DNA from: Rikenellaceae bacterium
GTDB lineage: Bacteria; Bacteroidota; Bacteroidia; Bacteroidales; UBA932
DNA length: 16,714 nt
Direction: 5' to 3'
Assembly: GCA_003513895.1 (NCBI GenBank)
Contig: DOSU01000103.1
Span: 3,420-20,133, forward strand
Position numbers and translations under genes: made by a program. Shown here piece after piece: positions 6,004-14,826 of this stretch; the first letter of the stretch is position 1; each line of letters opens with the position of its first letter. Below the pieces are notes generated by a model. The model made no database searches. It was not told the origin of the DNA and saw nothing but the letters and a program-made list of their open reading frames with translations.

Positions 6004-7254
6004 ATGGTACTGACAACAATGTTAAGTGCAGGTGTCCTGGACACCGGATCGACAGGCTTTATGCTTCTGGCAACAAGTTTGGTTATGCTCATGACACCCG
6101 GGCTTGCCTTTTTCTACGGCGGACTGGCTACTAAGAGAAATATACTGGCCATTATGATTCAGAGCTTTGTATCTCTGGGCTGGACAACAGTTTTATGGGT
6201 ATTCTTCGGCTATTCACTCTGTTTCAGCGGTGGAGACGGAGGCATTATCGGAAACTTGGATAAAGCTTTCTTGTCTGGAATTTCCATCGATACTCTTTGG
6301 GCAGGCAATGGGAAAATTCCTGAAATCGTATTTTTTGCATATCAGATGATGTTTGCAATTATTACACCTGCCCTCATAACCGGTGCATTTGTCAACAGGG
6401 TCACATTTAAATCCTATTTCATATTCCTCACCGTTTGGCAGATTTTGGTTTACTATCCATTTGTCCATATGATCTGGGGTGGCGGTTTACTTGCTCACTG
6501 GGGAGTTCTGGATTTTGCAGGCGGCATAGTGGTGCACGCAACTGCCGGTTTTGCAGCATTGGCTTCGGTATTCTATGTTGGTGCAAGGGCAGATAAAAAC
6601 TCTACACCCAACAGTATACCTTTAGTAGCTATTGGAAGCGGATTGCTTTGGTTCGGATGGTACGGCTTTAATGCAGGTAGTGAATGTCAGGTAGATAATG
6701 TAACCTCTCTTGCATTTTTGAATACAGATATTGCAGCATCGTTTGCCACTATTTCTTGGCTGGTTATTGAATGGATTCGTGAGAAAAAACCAAAATTTGT
6801 AGGTTTGCTTACCGGATCAATCGCCGGTTTGGCAACCATAACGCCTTGTGCAGGTTTTGTGCCTTTATGGGCATCACCAATAATCGGCACTGCAGCAGGT
6901 ATTATGTGCTATCTGGCTGTCCAGTTTAAAAACAAGATGAAATGGGATGATGCCCTGGATGTTTGGGGCGTGCATGGTGTCGGTGGTGTTTTTGGTTCTA
7001 TACTTCTGGGAGTTTTTGCCTCAAAGGCGATAAATGGCGCAGGGGCTGACGGTCTTATCTATGGTGGTGGATATTTCTTTTTAAAACAAGTTGTTGCAGT
7101 TGTTGCAGCTTCGGCTTATGCCTTTGTATTCACATATCTGATGTTGATAATAATTAATAAAATAACTCCGGTAAAGGTAAAGCAAGAGGATGAAAAACTT
7201 GGGTTGGACACTACTTTACATGGTGAAAAAGCTTATGACGAAGGTGTAATTTAA
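6004..7254 (+). CDS. amt: Ammonium transporter Amt
   Basis: The 416-residue inner-membrane channel moves ammonium across the cytoplasmic membrane. It has about 11 hydrophobic helices and all the usual Amt blocks: MTPGLAFFYGGL near the N-terminus, DFAGGIVVHATAGFAAL with pore His178, LWFGWYGFNAGS, and DVWGVHGVGGVFGS with the second pore His324. Phe117 (MMFAIITPALI) matches the periplasmic phenylalanine gate. The cytoplasmic tail ends LGLDTTLHGEKAYDEG, the normal Amt C-terminus that contacts neighbouring subunits and PII proteins. No cleaved signal peptide is evident. A glnK gene usually follows amt; here a two-component pair follows after 33 bp. Co-transcription with the upstream porin is likely. 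The family call is secure. Confidence 0.97.
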   Translation: MVLTTMLSAGVLDTGSTGFMLLATSLVMLMTPGLAFFYGGLATKRNILAIMIQSFVSLGWTTVLWVFFGYSLCFSGGDGGIIGNLDKAFLSGISIDTLWAGNGKIPEIVFFAYQMMFAIITPALITGAFVNRVTFKSYFIFLTVWQILVYYPFVHMIWGGGLLAHWGVLDFAGGIVVHATAGFAALASVFYVGARADKNSTPNSIPLVAIGSGLLWFGWYGFNAGSECQVDNVTSLAFLNTDIAASFATISWLVIEWIREKKPKFVGLLTGSIAGLATITPCAGFVPLWASPIIGTAAGIMCYLAVQFKNKMKWDDALDVWGVHGVGGVFGSILLGVFASKAINGAGADGLIYGGGYFFLKQVVAVVAASAYAFVFTYLMLIIINKITPVKVKQEDEKLGLDTTLHGEKAYDEGVI

Positions 7255-7259
7255 TTTGT

Positions 7260-7267
7260 TATTTTTG
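7260..7267 (+). promoter_or_regulatory. Possible internal -7 element before the sensor kinase
   Basis: TATTTTTG in the short amt-kinase gap fits TAnnTTTG, but no TTG is seen at the expected -33 position. It might give the kinase-regulator pair some expression independent of amt. In an AT-rich gap it could be chance. Confidence 0.25.
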
Positions 7268-7287
7268 AGTGAATTATCAAATAGTAA

Positions 7288-8685
7288 ATGTTTAAAAGGT
7301 CAATTACAACAAAATTCATGTTCCTGTATTTAATTGTAGGGTTTTCTTCACTCTCAATTATAGGAATCTATTCTTACTATAAAGCAAGAAACGCCCTTAT
7401 AATGAGGGCTACAGAGCAATTGATATCTGTGAAATCGTTAAAAATGGAACAGTTGGAGAACTACCTTACTAATAACGATAAAATCAATTTTGAAGAAATT
7501 GACAGAATAATGCTCGACACTAATCAAATCAATGGATTAGGTAAGTCTGGAGAGGTATATATAGTCAATTATGATTTTCGGATGATTAGTAAATCAAGAT
7601 TTTTCCCTGACTCTGAAAGCCATATAAAGGTAGAAACCGATGCTGTGAAGAGTGCCTTTAAAACCGGTAATGGTACATCAATCTCTCATGATTACAGAGG
7701 AGTTCTTTGTCTTGGTTCATTCGATATATTGACGATACAGAATTTAAAATGGGCAATTGTTGCTGAGATTGATTACAATGAGGCGATAGTTCCAATTAAG
7801 GAACTTCGAAACGATTTGATATTTGTCTCAGCAATCATCCTCATTCTTATTTTTTCTATTGCACAGGTAATTACAACCGATATTATACTGCCAATTGTAA
7901 AATTCAAAAAAGCGGCCTTGAAAATTGGAGAGGGGGATTTTGATGCCAAGGTAGATATAAATTCGGAAAATGAATTTGGAGTATTGGCACTTACATTTAA
8001 CCAGATGATAGATAATATCCAGATAAACACATCTGAACTTGTAGACGAAAAAGCAAAACGCATATCTGCGTTATATGATGGTCAGGAATTTGAGCGTCAT
8101 CGTATTTCACGCGAACTTCACGATGGGCTCGCGCAAGAGATGATTGCGATAAAGATGACGCTTGAAAACCTAATTAGTAGGAAAGAAATTTTTAATAATC
8201 AGAAGATTACTGAATTAAAGTCTCAGGTGAATCATGCTATTGATGAATTGAGAAAAATATCAACAGATTTAGCTCCCTCAGGGATATTGGAATTCGGGTT
8301 TGAAATAGCAATAAGAAACCTTTGCAACCAGATTCAGAAAAATACAGGTATTCAAATTGACTTCTCATGGTTCGGCAACTTTGAACACATTAAACAACGC
8401 ACAAAAATATACCTGTACAGAATTGTTCAGGAGGCACTGAATAACGCAATTAAACACTCTGAGGCATCGCAAATTCAGCTCCAACTTACGGAAACTGCTG
8501 AAAATCTGGTACTGATAATAGAGGACAATGGTAAAGGATTCAATTACAATACTAATGACCTGGGACTGGGAAAAGGATTATTCAATATGCGTGAACGAAG
8601 TATTTTACTGGATGGTACATTTGATGTGGAATCCTTTCCGGAAAAAGGGACAACTATTCGGGTTAAAGTAAATAAAATCGTATGA
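7288..8685 (+). CDS. Membrane sensor histidine kinase (NarL-partner type) with Cache-like sensor
   Basis: The 465-residue kinase has a membrane helix at about 10-30 and an extracytoplasmic Cache-like domain (31-174; note GLGKSGEVYIVNYDFRMISKSRF and LKWAIVAEIDYNEAI). A second helix (176-196) and a HAMP linker (197-250) follow. The HisKA_3 dimerisation helix carries phospho-acceptor His278 in RELHDGLAQ. The ATPase domain shows N-box QEALNNAIKH (381-390) and G-box DNGKGF (413-418). This architecture pairs with LuxR-type regulators, and such a gene follows with a 4-bp ATGA overlap. Placed after amt, it may sense a nitrogenous ligand or nutrient state in the periplasm, but the ligand cannot be read from the sequence. 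Start ATG 7288 has the A-rich context AATAGTAAATG, also seen before the gene at 13777. Confidence 0.9.
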   Translation: MFKRSITTKFMFLYLIVGFSSLSIIGIYSYYKARNALIMRATEQLISVKSLKMEQLENYLTNNDKINFEEIDRIMLDTNQINGLGKSGEVYIVNYDFRMISKSRFFPDSESHIKVETDAVKSAFKTGNGTSISHDYRGVLCLGSFDILTIQNLKWAIVAEIDYNEAIVPIKELRNDLIFVSAIILILIFSIAQVITTDIILPIVKFKKAALKIGEGDFDAKVDINSENEFGVLALTFNQMIDNIQINTSELVDEKAKRISALYDGQEFERHRISRELHDGLAQEMIAIKMTLENLISRKEIFNNQKITELKSQVNHAIDELRKISTDLAPSGILEFGFEIAIRNLCNQIQKNTGIQIDFSWFGNFEHIKQRTKIYLYRIVQEALNNAIKHSEASQIQLQLTETAENLVLIIEDNGKGFNYNTNDLGLGKGLFNMRERSILLDGTFDVESFPEKGTTIRVKVNKIV

Positions 8686-9350
8686 CTATGAAAAAAATCA
8701 AAATTTTATTGGTTGATGACCATCAGATTATCCTCGATGGTGTTAAAACAATGCTGATTGACGAAGAAGATATTGATTTCATTGGCTGTGCCTCTAATGG
8801 ATTTAAAGCGTTGGAGATTATTAAATCTCAATTACCTGATATTGTCATAAGCGATATTTCAATGCCGGATATGACAGGTATTGAGTTGACTTCAAAAATC
8901 ATAGAGTTGAATCTTCCTTCCAAGGTGCTCATCTTGTCGATGTATACGACAGATGACTATATCTACAACGCAATCAAATCCGGAGCCAGAGGAATCTTGC
9001 CAAAGCAGGATACCAATAAGGAGATGTTGATGGAGGCTATTCGGACAATAAGTGAAGGGGATGAGTATTATGCATCAAATATATCCAAAAACCTGATGAA
9101 GTCATATGTCTCAAAAATTAAAAATATCAATTCCATAGATAAATCAAAAAATTACTCTCTCACTTCGCGCGAGAAAGAGATTTTGAAATTGTATGCCGAA
9201 GGATTTTCTAATCAGGAGGTAGCGGAAAAATTAAATATCAGTATAAGAACAGTAGAGACACATAAAAACAATATAATGCAGAAATTTGATTTTAAAAGTA
9301 CCGTCGAAATGGTAAAATTTGCATTAAAAAACAATATTGTGTCGTTTTGA
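8682..9350 (+). CDS. NarL/LuxR-family response regulator
   Basis: The 222-residue regulator has an N-terminal receiver domain (about 4-125) with acidic pair Asp12/Asp13, phospho-acceptor Asp58 in VISDISMPD and the conserved Lys near 107 in LPKQD. A C-terminal LuxR-type DNA-binding domain (about 157-220) contains LTSREKEILKLYAEGFSNQEVA and the recognition helix IRTVETHKNNIMQKF. Its ATG overlaps the kinase stop (ATGA), so the two are probably translationally coupled and form a cognate pair. A second ATG at 8688 would remove two residues and cannot be excluded. It likely controls transcription of its own operon or of nitrogen-related genes; no target sites were identified. The gene ends 10 bp from the convergent DsrE-like gene. 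Confidence 0.92.
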   Translation: MTMKKIKILLVDDHQIILDGVKTMLIDEEDIDFIGCASNGFKALEIIKSQLPDIVISDISMPDMTGIELTSKIIELNLPSKVLILSMYTTDDYIYNAIKSGARGILPKQDTNKEMLMEAIRTISEGDEYYASNISKNLMKSYVSKIKNINSIDKSKNYSLTSREKEILKLYAEGFSNQEVAEKLNISIRTVETHKNNIMQKFDFKSTVEMVKFALKNNIVSF

Positions 9351-9360
9351 AATTAGACAA

Positions 9361-9681
9361 TTAAAACGTTACTGTTTTATCTGCCCACACAACCATATTT
9401 ACGCAGTCTGTCATAGTAGATATAGGACAGGCTTCCGTTTCATTCAGTTTTCTTGATTTAAGACAAGTTCCGCAGGCAAGAATCTCTCCGCCGATATTAA
9501 CGAAAGCTCTCAGCTGTTCGTCCACATTGTACTTTTCATGAATTAGTCCCTCACATTCAACAGCTTCACCCATTAAAAACACTTTTACTTCATTCCCTTG
9601 TTTTTTTGCTGTTACAGCAAATCTAAAAGCATTCCATGCCTTTTCGAATTCTTTTGTTTCCAGAATTATTCCAATTTTCAT
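9361..9681 (-). CDS. DsrE/DsrF-like small cytoplasmic protein
   Basis: The 106-residue protein opens with a Rossmann-like strand, MKIGIILET, followed by an amphipathic helix and KVFLMGEAV. The segment GGEILACGTCLKSR places Cys70 and Cys73 where DsrE/DsrF/TusD-like sulfur-relay proteins carry their conserved cysteine. Additional cysteines are at 43, 85 and 93. DsrE-fold proteins bind or pass sulfur on a cysteine persulfide, but many small Bacteroidota members have no known role. It has no TusBCE partners here, so sulfur transfer is only a family-level suggestion. It has its own -7 element about 26 bases upstream, so it need not depend on the membrane-protein gene behind it. Confidence 0.75.
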   Translation of the reverse strand: MKIGIILETKEFEKAWNAFRFAVTAKKQGNEVKVFLMGEAVECEGLIHEKYNVDEQLRAFVNIGGEILACGTCLKSRKLNETEACPISTMTDCVNMVVWADKTVTF

Positions 9682-9706
9682 TTGAGATGATTTTATTTCC
9701 TACTAG

Positions 9707-9714
9707 CAAAGATA
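9707..9714 (-). promoter_or_regulatory. -7 element (TATCTTTG) for the DsrE-like gene
   Basis: Minus-strand TATCTTTGC matches TAnnTTTG exactly. Transcription would start about 20 bases before the ATG at 9681. No clear -33 TTG is visible at the proper spacing. Confidence 0.5.
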
Positions 9715-9734
9715 TAAAAAATTACTAATTATAA

Positions 9735-10436
9735 TCAGTCTGTTTTACGATTTAAAAATACCCTGCTCATTAAAATTGATGCGATTATCAACTCCAGCCA
9801 CACGATTGAAAGTATAGTCACTTCATATATATACTCCCTCATTAATCCGTATTTTAAAGTAATCAGAATAAAAGAGACAACAGCCAGTACAAAACCCATA
9901 ATTAAAGTTATGCGTATTGCCTTTTTGAGGCCTGATTTACCTGAGAAAACCGGAACAACAGATAAAAGTGAAATGCACATGAGAAAATATCCAATCTCTT
10001 CCATAGCGATAAAAACACCATGAGGATTATATTGAGATATCAAAGCTATTCCTTCGGTCTCTCCGTTAATGATACTTGGCTGGACTACAGAAACCTGAAC
10101 AAAATAATCGACAATTATTATCATTGTGGCTATGATGGCAATAGAAACGCCAATCTGGCTGAATATTTTTTTACCTGCATCAGCAAAGTGATGAACGCAA
10201 ACCATCAACACCAAATAAAGTAATGACAATAACATTGAGGGAAACATCCAGTAGTAATCTCTAGGAAATCTGGAAGCAATATCGCTGTATGGATAAGAGA
10301 AACAAGAACCCTCGCAGAATGGACCTGAAAGGGGAGGAGTGAAAACTGCTATAAATAACGTGATAAGAGTGACAACTGCCGTAGAAATAGCAATAAAATA
10401 GCAAAACCTGCTATTTGCATTAACCGGATTATTCAT
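9735..10436 (-). CDS. Six-helix integral membrane protein, unknown function
   Basis: The 233-residue protein has six hydrophobic segments at roughly 11-32, 62-82, 91-113, 140-164, 173-195 and 204-226. The first extracytoplasmic loop contains two cysteines, Cys41 and Cys45, in FCEGSCFSYPYSD, which could form a disulfide or bind a metal. A conserved-looking NPHGVFIAMEEIGYF begins the fourth helix. I do not recognise the family by name. It starts 13 bp after the receiver-kinase gene on the same strand, so it is probably the last gene of that operon and could be a membrane partner or target of the signalling proteins. Confidence 0.7.
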   Translation of the reverse strand: MNNPVNANSRFCYFIAISTAVVTLITLFIAVFTPPLSGPFCEGSCFSYPYSDIASRFPRDYYWMFPSMLLSLLYLVLMVCVHHFADAGKKIFSQIGVSIAIIATMIIIVDYFVQVSVVQPSIINGETEGIALISQYNPHGVFIAMEEIGYFLMCISLLSVVPVFSGKSGLKKAIRITLIMGFVLAVVSFILITLKYGLMREYIYEVTILSIVWLELIIASILMSRVFLNRKTD

Positions 10437-10449
10437 GACAATATTGAGT

Positions 10450-11574
10450 TTAAGATTCTTCTTCAGAATTCAAAGGGATGCTAAAATAGAACACAGATCC
10501 TTTTCCTACTTCACTTTCCACCCGGATTTCTCCGCCATGAGTTTCCACAAAATCTTTGCATAGCAATAAACCAATGCCTGTACTCATTTCACCCTCAGTA
10601 CCAGGTCTGTTTGTTTTAGAATCAAGTTGAAATAAATTATTAACCATTGCTTCATCCATTCCAATACCCGAATCTTTAACAGATATCTCAACATAACTTG
10701 TACTGTTCGCCTTTGCCGAAAGAGTTATATTTCCTCCTTTTGGAGTAAACTTAATGGCATTTGAAACGAGGTTTCGGATAACTGTTTGAAGCATGTTTTT
10801 GTCTGCAAAAACTTCAATGTTGCCCTCAACATTGTTTGCAATTTCAATCTCCTTGCTTTTAGCCGGTTCACGTAAAGTAAGAATGCTTTCATTTACAACA
10901 GAAAACAACAATTCTCTCTTTGGAGTGAATGGAACAAGTCCTTGCTGATTTTTTGCCCATTGAAGCAAGTTTTCAAGCAGGCTGTAAAGGTTTGTGGCAG
11001 AGCTTCTCATATTTACTGCAAAATCCCGAATCTCCTCCCTGGATAATTCAGGTAACATCTCATCCAGTAATTGTGTAACTCCCAAAAAACTACTGAAAGG
11101 CCCACGTAAATCATGTGCTATAATTGAAAAAAATTTATCCTTTTGTGCATTGAGTTTTTGAAGTTCTTTTTTTTGAGCGTAAATGTTTAGATGCGTAGCA
11201 ACTCTCACTCTTACTTCTTCGGCTTTAAATGGTTTGGTAATATAATCGGCTCCTCCCGATGTTAAAGCTTTTACGATGTCTTTTGTGTCGTTTAATGCAC
11301 TAATAAAAATAATTGGAACATCGCTTAATTTAGGATTTTCCTTAAATCTGCGGCATACTTCGAACCCATCTAAATCGGGCATCATAATATCGAGGAGAAC
11401 CAAATCCGGTTTCTCTTTTTCTGCCACCTGCAATGCGAGAGTGCCATTAGTAACCGGTCGCACTTTATAGCCTTTTTCCCTTAAAATGTGGTCCAACAAT
11501 CTGAGATTGGCCAGAACGTCATCTACAATTAGTATGTTTGGAACATATTTGGGTGGTTCGTACATGTTTTTCAT
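10450..11574 (-). CDS. Receiver-histidine kinase protein (REC-HisKA-HATPase), soluble
   Basis: The 374-residue cytoplasmic protein has an N-terminal receiver domain (about 12-130) with Asp18/Asp19, phospho-acceptor Asp62 in LVLLDIMMPD and Lys114 in ITKPF. A short coiled linker (about 132-147) leads to a HisKA domain with His154 in IIAHDLRGP. The ATPase domain has the N-box NLVSNAIKF, G1 DSGIGM and G2 GIGLLLC. It has no membrane segment or DNA-binding output. Its ATG shares one base with the TGA of the upstream hybrid kinase (TGATG), implying translational coupling. The likely flow is phosphate from the hybrid kinase to Asp62, which then tunes the His154 kinase; the final target is not in the window. 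An internal Met4 is an alternative start. Confidence 0.88.
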   Translation of the reverse strand: MKNMYEPPKYVPNILIVDDVLANLRLLDHILREKGYKVRPVTNGTLALQVAEKEKPDLVLLDIMMPDLDGFEVCRRFKENPKLSDVPIIFISALNDTKDIVKALTSGGADYITKPFKAEEVRVRVATHLNIYAQKKELQKLNAQKDKFFSIIAHDLRGPFSSFLGVTQLLDEMLPELSREEIRDFAVNMRSSATNLYSLLENLLQWAKNQQGLVPFTPKRELLFSVVNESILTLREPAKSKEIEIANNVEGNIEVFADKNMLQTVIRNLVSNAIKFTPKGGNITLSAKANSTSYVEISVKDSGIGMDEAMVNNLFQLDSKTNRPGTEGEMSTGIGLLLCKDFVETHGGEIRVESEVGKGSVFYFSIPLNSEEES

Positions 11575-13694
11575 CAGTGTTTCTCCTTATTATTTAGAAT
11601 ATGATGAAAATGGTCATAATCATAATTCAAGGCAAGATTTTTAAGATAACGAGAAAGCTCCGGATTGACCGTTTCAACTCTATTAATTATTTCCATCAGT
11701 AAATCAAAATCTGCAACAGAAATTGCCTCTAACATTTCAGAAACCATATTATCCGGCAAACTATTGATTTTCTCAACTACAGTGTCGGAATCCAAAATCT
11801 CTTCGACTTCGATTGAACCTTCTTCCTCTTCGTAAATATACTTAAGACCAAGCACCTTTCCAATCGTATCGAACAATTCGCTCTCTCTGAAAGGTTTGCG
11901 TATATAGCCTTGCATATTAAGAGATTCAATCTTCTTCCGTTCCTCTTCAAATGTACTGGCAGTAAGTGCAATTATTGGGGTTTTTCCGCCGTTTTCCATA
12001 GATTTTATACGGCGTGTTGCCTCATATCCGTCCATAACAGGCATCCTCATATCCATTAATATGAGATGGGGTTTATATTCTAAAAATTTCACAATGGCAT
12101 CTTCGCCATTTATGGCTTCATTTGTATGGAACCCTACAAAACGAAGCAGGCTCACTACTACTCTAAGGTTATCATTTTTATCGTCCACAACCAGAATTCG
12201 ATATTGTTCTTTGTCCTCTTTATATATAGAAACAACATGTTTTGGGTTATGTTTTTCGTTCTCGTAATTTTTTCCTTCCTTTATTTCTACCCAAAAAGTA
12301 AATACTGACCCTTTTTCAACTTCACTGGTCACAGTTATATCGCCACCCATTAGTACAGCAAGCTCGCGACTCAAAGCAAGTCCCAGACCTGTTCCACTGC
12401 CTTTCTTTGCTCCGGAACTGGTTTGCTCAAAATGTTTAAAGAGTCTACCTCGTTCGCTTTCACTAATTCCCGGGCCCGAATCTTGTATTTCGACAACTAA
12501 ATTATTTGAGTTGCCTTCTTTTGTGTCAACTCGTAAACGCACTGCAACACCTCCTTCATCTGTGAATTTGATAGCGTTTCCTATCAAATTTACAAATATC
12601 TGACGCAATTTACCTTCATCAACTTCAATATATTGCGGAAGATCTCCGGGAACCTCAACAATAAAACGGAGATGTTTGGACTGTGCCTTTTCTTTGAAAA
12701 GCTTCTGTATATCATTGCAAAAAGAGTGTAAATTAATAGTGGTTGGATTTAACTTTGCACGTCCTACTTCAATTTTTGACAACTCCAGAATTTCATTTAT
12801 AAGTTCCAGCAGATGTTCGCCTGCTTTAATAATTGAAACATTGTACTCCTTTTGAATTTTGGACAGTTGTTTATCGCGGGTCATCAACTGAGAAAAACCA
12901 ATAATCGCATTCAAAGGTGTCCTAATCTCGTGAGACATGTTTGACAAAAAAATACTTTTTGCCTTATTCGCCATTTCGGAATCTTCCTTTGCTTTCAAAA
13001 GAGCAACTTCAATCTTTTCACGCCCTGAAATCTCTACCATTAAAGATAAGTTCTTGACTCTTATTTTTAAAAGGAAGAGAGTAGACAAAATTAACAATAC
13101 GACTAAAAGGCTTGATTTAAATATTACATCGAATATTGATGTATTCCAGGATTTGGCATCAAAGTCAAGTCCAAAAACAGCAACGATCTTACCTGTTGAG
13201 TCATCTTTGATAGGGATCAGAACGCTTACCCAGGTTCCCCATCTGTCTGTCAGGGGCGATGTAACAAGTTCTTTTCCGTCTCTGAACGGTTGTACATCTT
13301 GAGATACAGCTTCTGTGAACTCTTGTCCCGGAGGAGAGTAGTCTTCTGATTCCTCAGGCTCGGAATCTGCAATAAAAAATATCTTTCCGTTCTTTTCTGT
13401 GTATAAGTATGCGAATTGTGCTTCGGGATTTGCAATCTTAATTGCTTTCAGTTTGTTCTTGATTTGGATATACTGTGGCTTGTCAATATCTTCTGATGTT
13501 GCCTCAAGAGTTTGCAAATCCTCACTTGGAATCATAGCTCCAACTGATCTGCCAATTTTCAGTACATTTTCTGATTGTTTGTTTTTGACATTTGACCAGG
13601 TAAAATATATATAAACACTACTTAAAACAGATATTGCCAGAAATAACAATATTTTTATTAAAGTTGATTTTCCTTGAAGAAGATTAATGTTCAT
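11574..13694 (-). CDS. Membrane hybrid sensor histidine kinase
   Basis: The 706-residue kinase has helix 1 (about 11-31), a periplasmic Cache/PAS-like sensor (35-185, including FAYLYTEKNGKIFFIADS and WGTWVSVLIPI) and helix 2 (about 190-210). HisKA follows with His255 in MSHEIRTPLNA, then the HATPase_c domain (N-box NLIGNAIKF, G1 DSGPGI, G2 GTGLGLALS). A receiver domain (about 498-616) carries phospho-acceptor Asp548 in LILMDMRMPVMDG and Lys600. The tail (about 640-706) is helical and resembles the C-terminal cap common in such kinases. It lacks the HxxKG motif of an Hpt domain. The gene heads the minus-strand operon with the receiver-kinase and six-helix protein. The signal sensed is unknown. 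Confidence 0.92.
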   Translation of the reverse strand: MNINLLQGKSTLIKILLFLAISVLSSVYIYFTWSNVKNKQSENVLKIGRSVGAMIPSEDLQTLEATSEDIDKPQYIQIKNKLKAIKIANPEAQFAYLYTEKNGKIFFIADSEPEESEDYSPPGQEFTEAVSQDVQPFRDGKELVTSPLTDRWGTWVSVLIPIKDDSTGKIVAVFGLDFDAKSWNTSIFDVIFKSSLLVVLLILSTLFLLKIRVKNLSLMVEISGREKIEVALLKAKEDSEMANKAKSIFLSNMSHEIRTPLNAIIGFSQLMTRDKQLSKIQKEYNVSIIKAGEHLLELINEILELSKIEVGRAKLNPTTINLHSFCNDIQKLFKEKAQSKHLRFIVEVPGDLPQYIEVDEGKLRQIFVNLIGNAIKFTDEGGVAVRLRVDTKEGNSNNLVVEIQDSGPGISESERGRLFKHFEQTSSGAKKGSGTGLGLALSRELAVLMGGDITVTSEVEKGSVFTFWVEIKEGKNYENEKHNPKHVVSIYKEDKEQYRILVVDDKNDNLRVVVSLLRFVGFHTNEAINGEDAIVKFLEYKPHLILMDMRMPVMDGYEATRRIKSMENGGKTPIIALTASTFEEERKKIESLNMQGYIRKPFRESELFDTIGKVLGLKYIYEEEEGSIEVEEILDSDTVVEKINSLPDNMVSEMLEAISVADFDLLMEIINRVETVNPELSRYLKNLALNYDYDHFHHILNNKEKH

Positions 13695-13713
13695 AGATGG
13701 GAGAGATGATGTA

Positions 13714-13721
13714 CAAATCTA
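13714..13721 (-). promoter_or_regulatory. -7 element (TAGATTTG) of the hybrid-kinase operon
   Basis: In the 82-bp divergent gap, minus-strand TAGATTTG matches TAnnTTTG and would start transcription about 13 bases before the ATG at 13694. A matching -33 TTG was not found. Confidence 0.4.
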
Positions 13722-13776
13722 TCAATTTTAGTTTTAATATTTGGAAAAAACCCTATATTTCGACCAAAAATAGTAA

Positions 13777-14820
13777 ATGCCGGGAAAAAATAAATACATA
13801 CTACTGTTGTATTTCTCTCTTTTGTTAATAAACTCGTGCGATAAGGGAGTAATTGTTCCTCCAGCAGAAAAAAAAGTAACTGCTGTAATTGTTGGATTTT
13901 CAGTACCTTCTGGAAATTTTTACTCAGGAAACACGATAACAAATTCTATAGAATTTAAAAACACAGGAAATACAAGGTGGAAGTTCTGGGTTGGATGCAG
14001 TGTCCGGGATAAATCAGGAATCTGGTTTGATATCCCTGCAGATACAATTACTCTCAATCCCTTAGAAGTATCGAAGCAGATAAATATGGCATGGAGAATA
14101 CCCTCCGACAAACTCATAGTTTCCGGTTCGTATACTTCAAGAGCAGCAATCTGGAAATCAGATCCTTCTGTTTCAGGAGCTGTTCAGCTTGCCATGGATG
14201 AAATTTCTGATGCTTTTGATGCATTTAATTTTATTGACGATTTTAACTTTTTTGACAATTCACGATGGATTATAAGCAACAAATTGACTCCCGGGTTCGG
14301 TAGGTTTAATACTTCAAATGTTATAATTGAGGGAGGAATTCTATCTGTAAAATTTCCAAAGCTCACAAAAGACGGGGGGGAGGTAAAGACAATTGCACCT
14401 GCAAAATACAAATATGGGAGTTACAGAGCCTCGGTTAAAGCACCTTTGCTGCTTCCGGGAACATATACAACTTTCTTTTTGTATGAGGGCACAAATCTGG
14501 ATGAAATCGACATAGAGATATGGAACGACGGGACTGGAAGAGTGGATTTTAATACTTGGGTAAAGGGTGTTCAGAAATTCAGCTCACAAGTTACACTGGC
14601 ATTTAATCCGGGTGCGCAGTTTCATGAGTACCGAATAGATTACTATCCAAATGAGGTAAGTTTTTGGATTGATAATGTAAAATTAAAATCTACGACCGAT
14701 ATTTCGCAAATTCCAACAACAATGTCAAATATCTATTTAAGCGGCTGGTGGCCTAAGTGGATGACTGGAGATGTTGCAACAACAGACAACTTTGCTCAGT
14801 ACGAATGGATTAAACATTGA
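13777..14820 (+). CDS. Secreted GH16-family beta-glucanase-like lipoprotein
   Basis: The 347-residue lipoprotein precursor has a hydrophobic leader and lipobox LINSC, with lipidated Cys21. Residues about 32-130 form a beta-sandwich-like domain (FKNTGNTRWKFW, SGSYTSRAAIW), similar to Ig-like/CARDB modules. From about 153 a glycoside hydrolase family 16 domain begins (DDFNFFDNSRW) and carries the family active-site motif EIDIE: nucleophile Glu243, Asp245 and acid/base Glu247. VSFWIDNVKL and YLSGWWPKW are further GH16-like segments. GH16 enzymes cut beta-1,3 or mixed beta-1,3/1,4 glucans, agarose or carrageenan; the substrate here is not determined. The intact motif suggests activity at the outer-membrane surface or in the periplasm. 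It stands alone, without SusC/SusD genes in view, divergent from the kinase operon. A run of seven G near 14374-14380 is slippage-prone. Confidence 0.85.
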   Translation: MPGKNKYILLLYFSLLLINSCDKGVIVPPAEKKVTAVIVGFSVPSGNFYSGNTITNSIEFKNTGNTRWKFWVGCSVRDKSGIWFDIPADTITLNPLEVSKQINMAWRIPSDKLIVSGSYTSRAAIWKSDPSVSGAVQLAMDEISDAFDAFNFIDDFNFFDNSRWIISNKLTPGFGRFNTSNVIIEGGILSVKFPKLTKDGGEVKTIAPAKYKYGSYRASVKAPLLLPGTYTTFFLYEGTNLDEIDIEIWNDGTGRVDFNTWVKGVQKFSSQVTLAFNPGAQFHEYRIDYYPNEVSFWIDNVKLKSTTDISQIPTTMSNIYLSGWWPKWMTGDVATTDNFAQYEWIKH

Positions 14821-14826
14821 CAGACG

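Noticed and set aside
12937..13302. Plus-strand open frame of 121 codons inside the hybrid kinase gene
   Set aside because: It is the antisense shadow of a kinase with intact conserved domains.
11860..13694. Hpt phosphotransfer domain at the end of the hybrid kinase
   Set aside because: The helical tail has no HxxKG motif around a phosphorylatable histidine.
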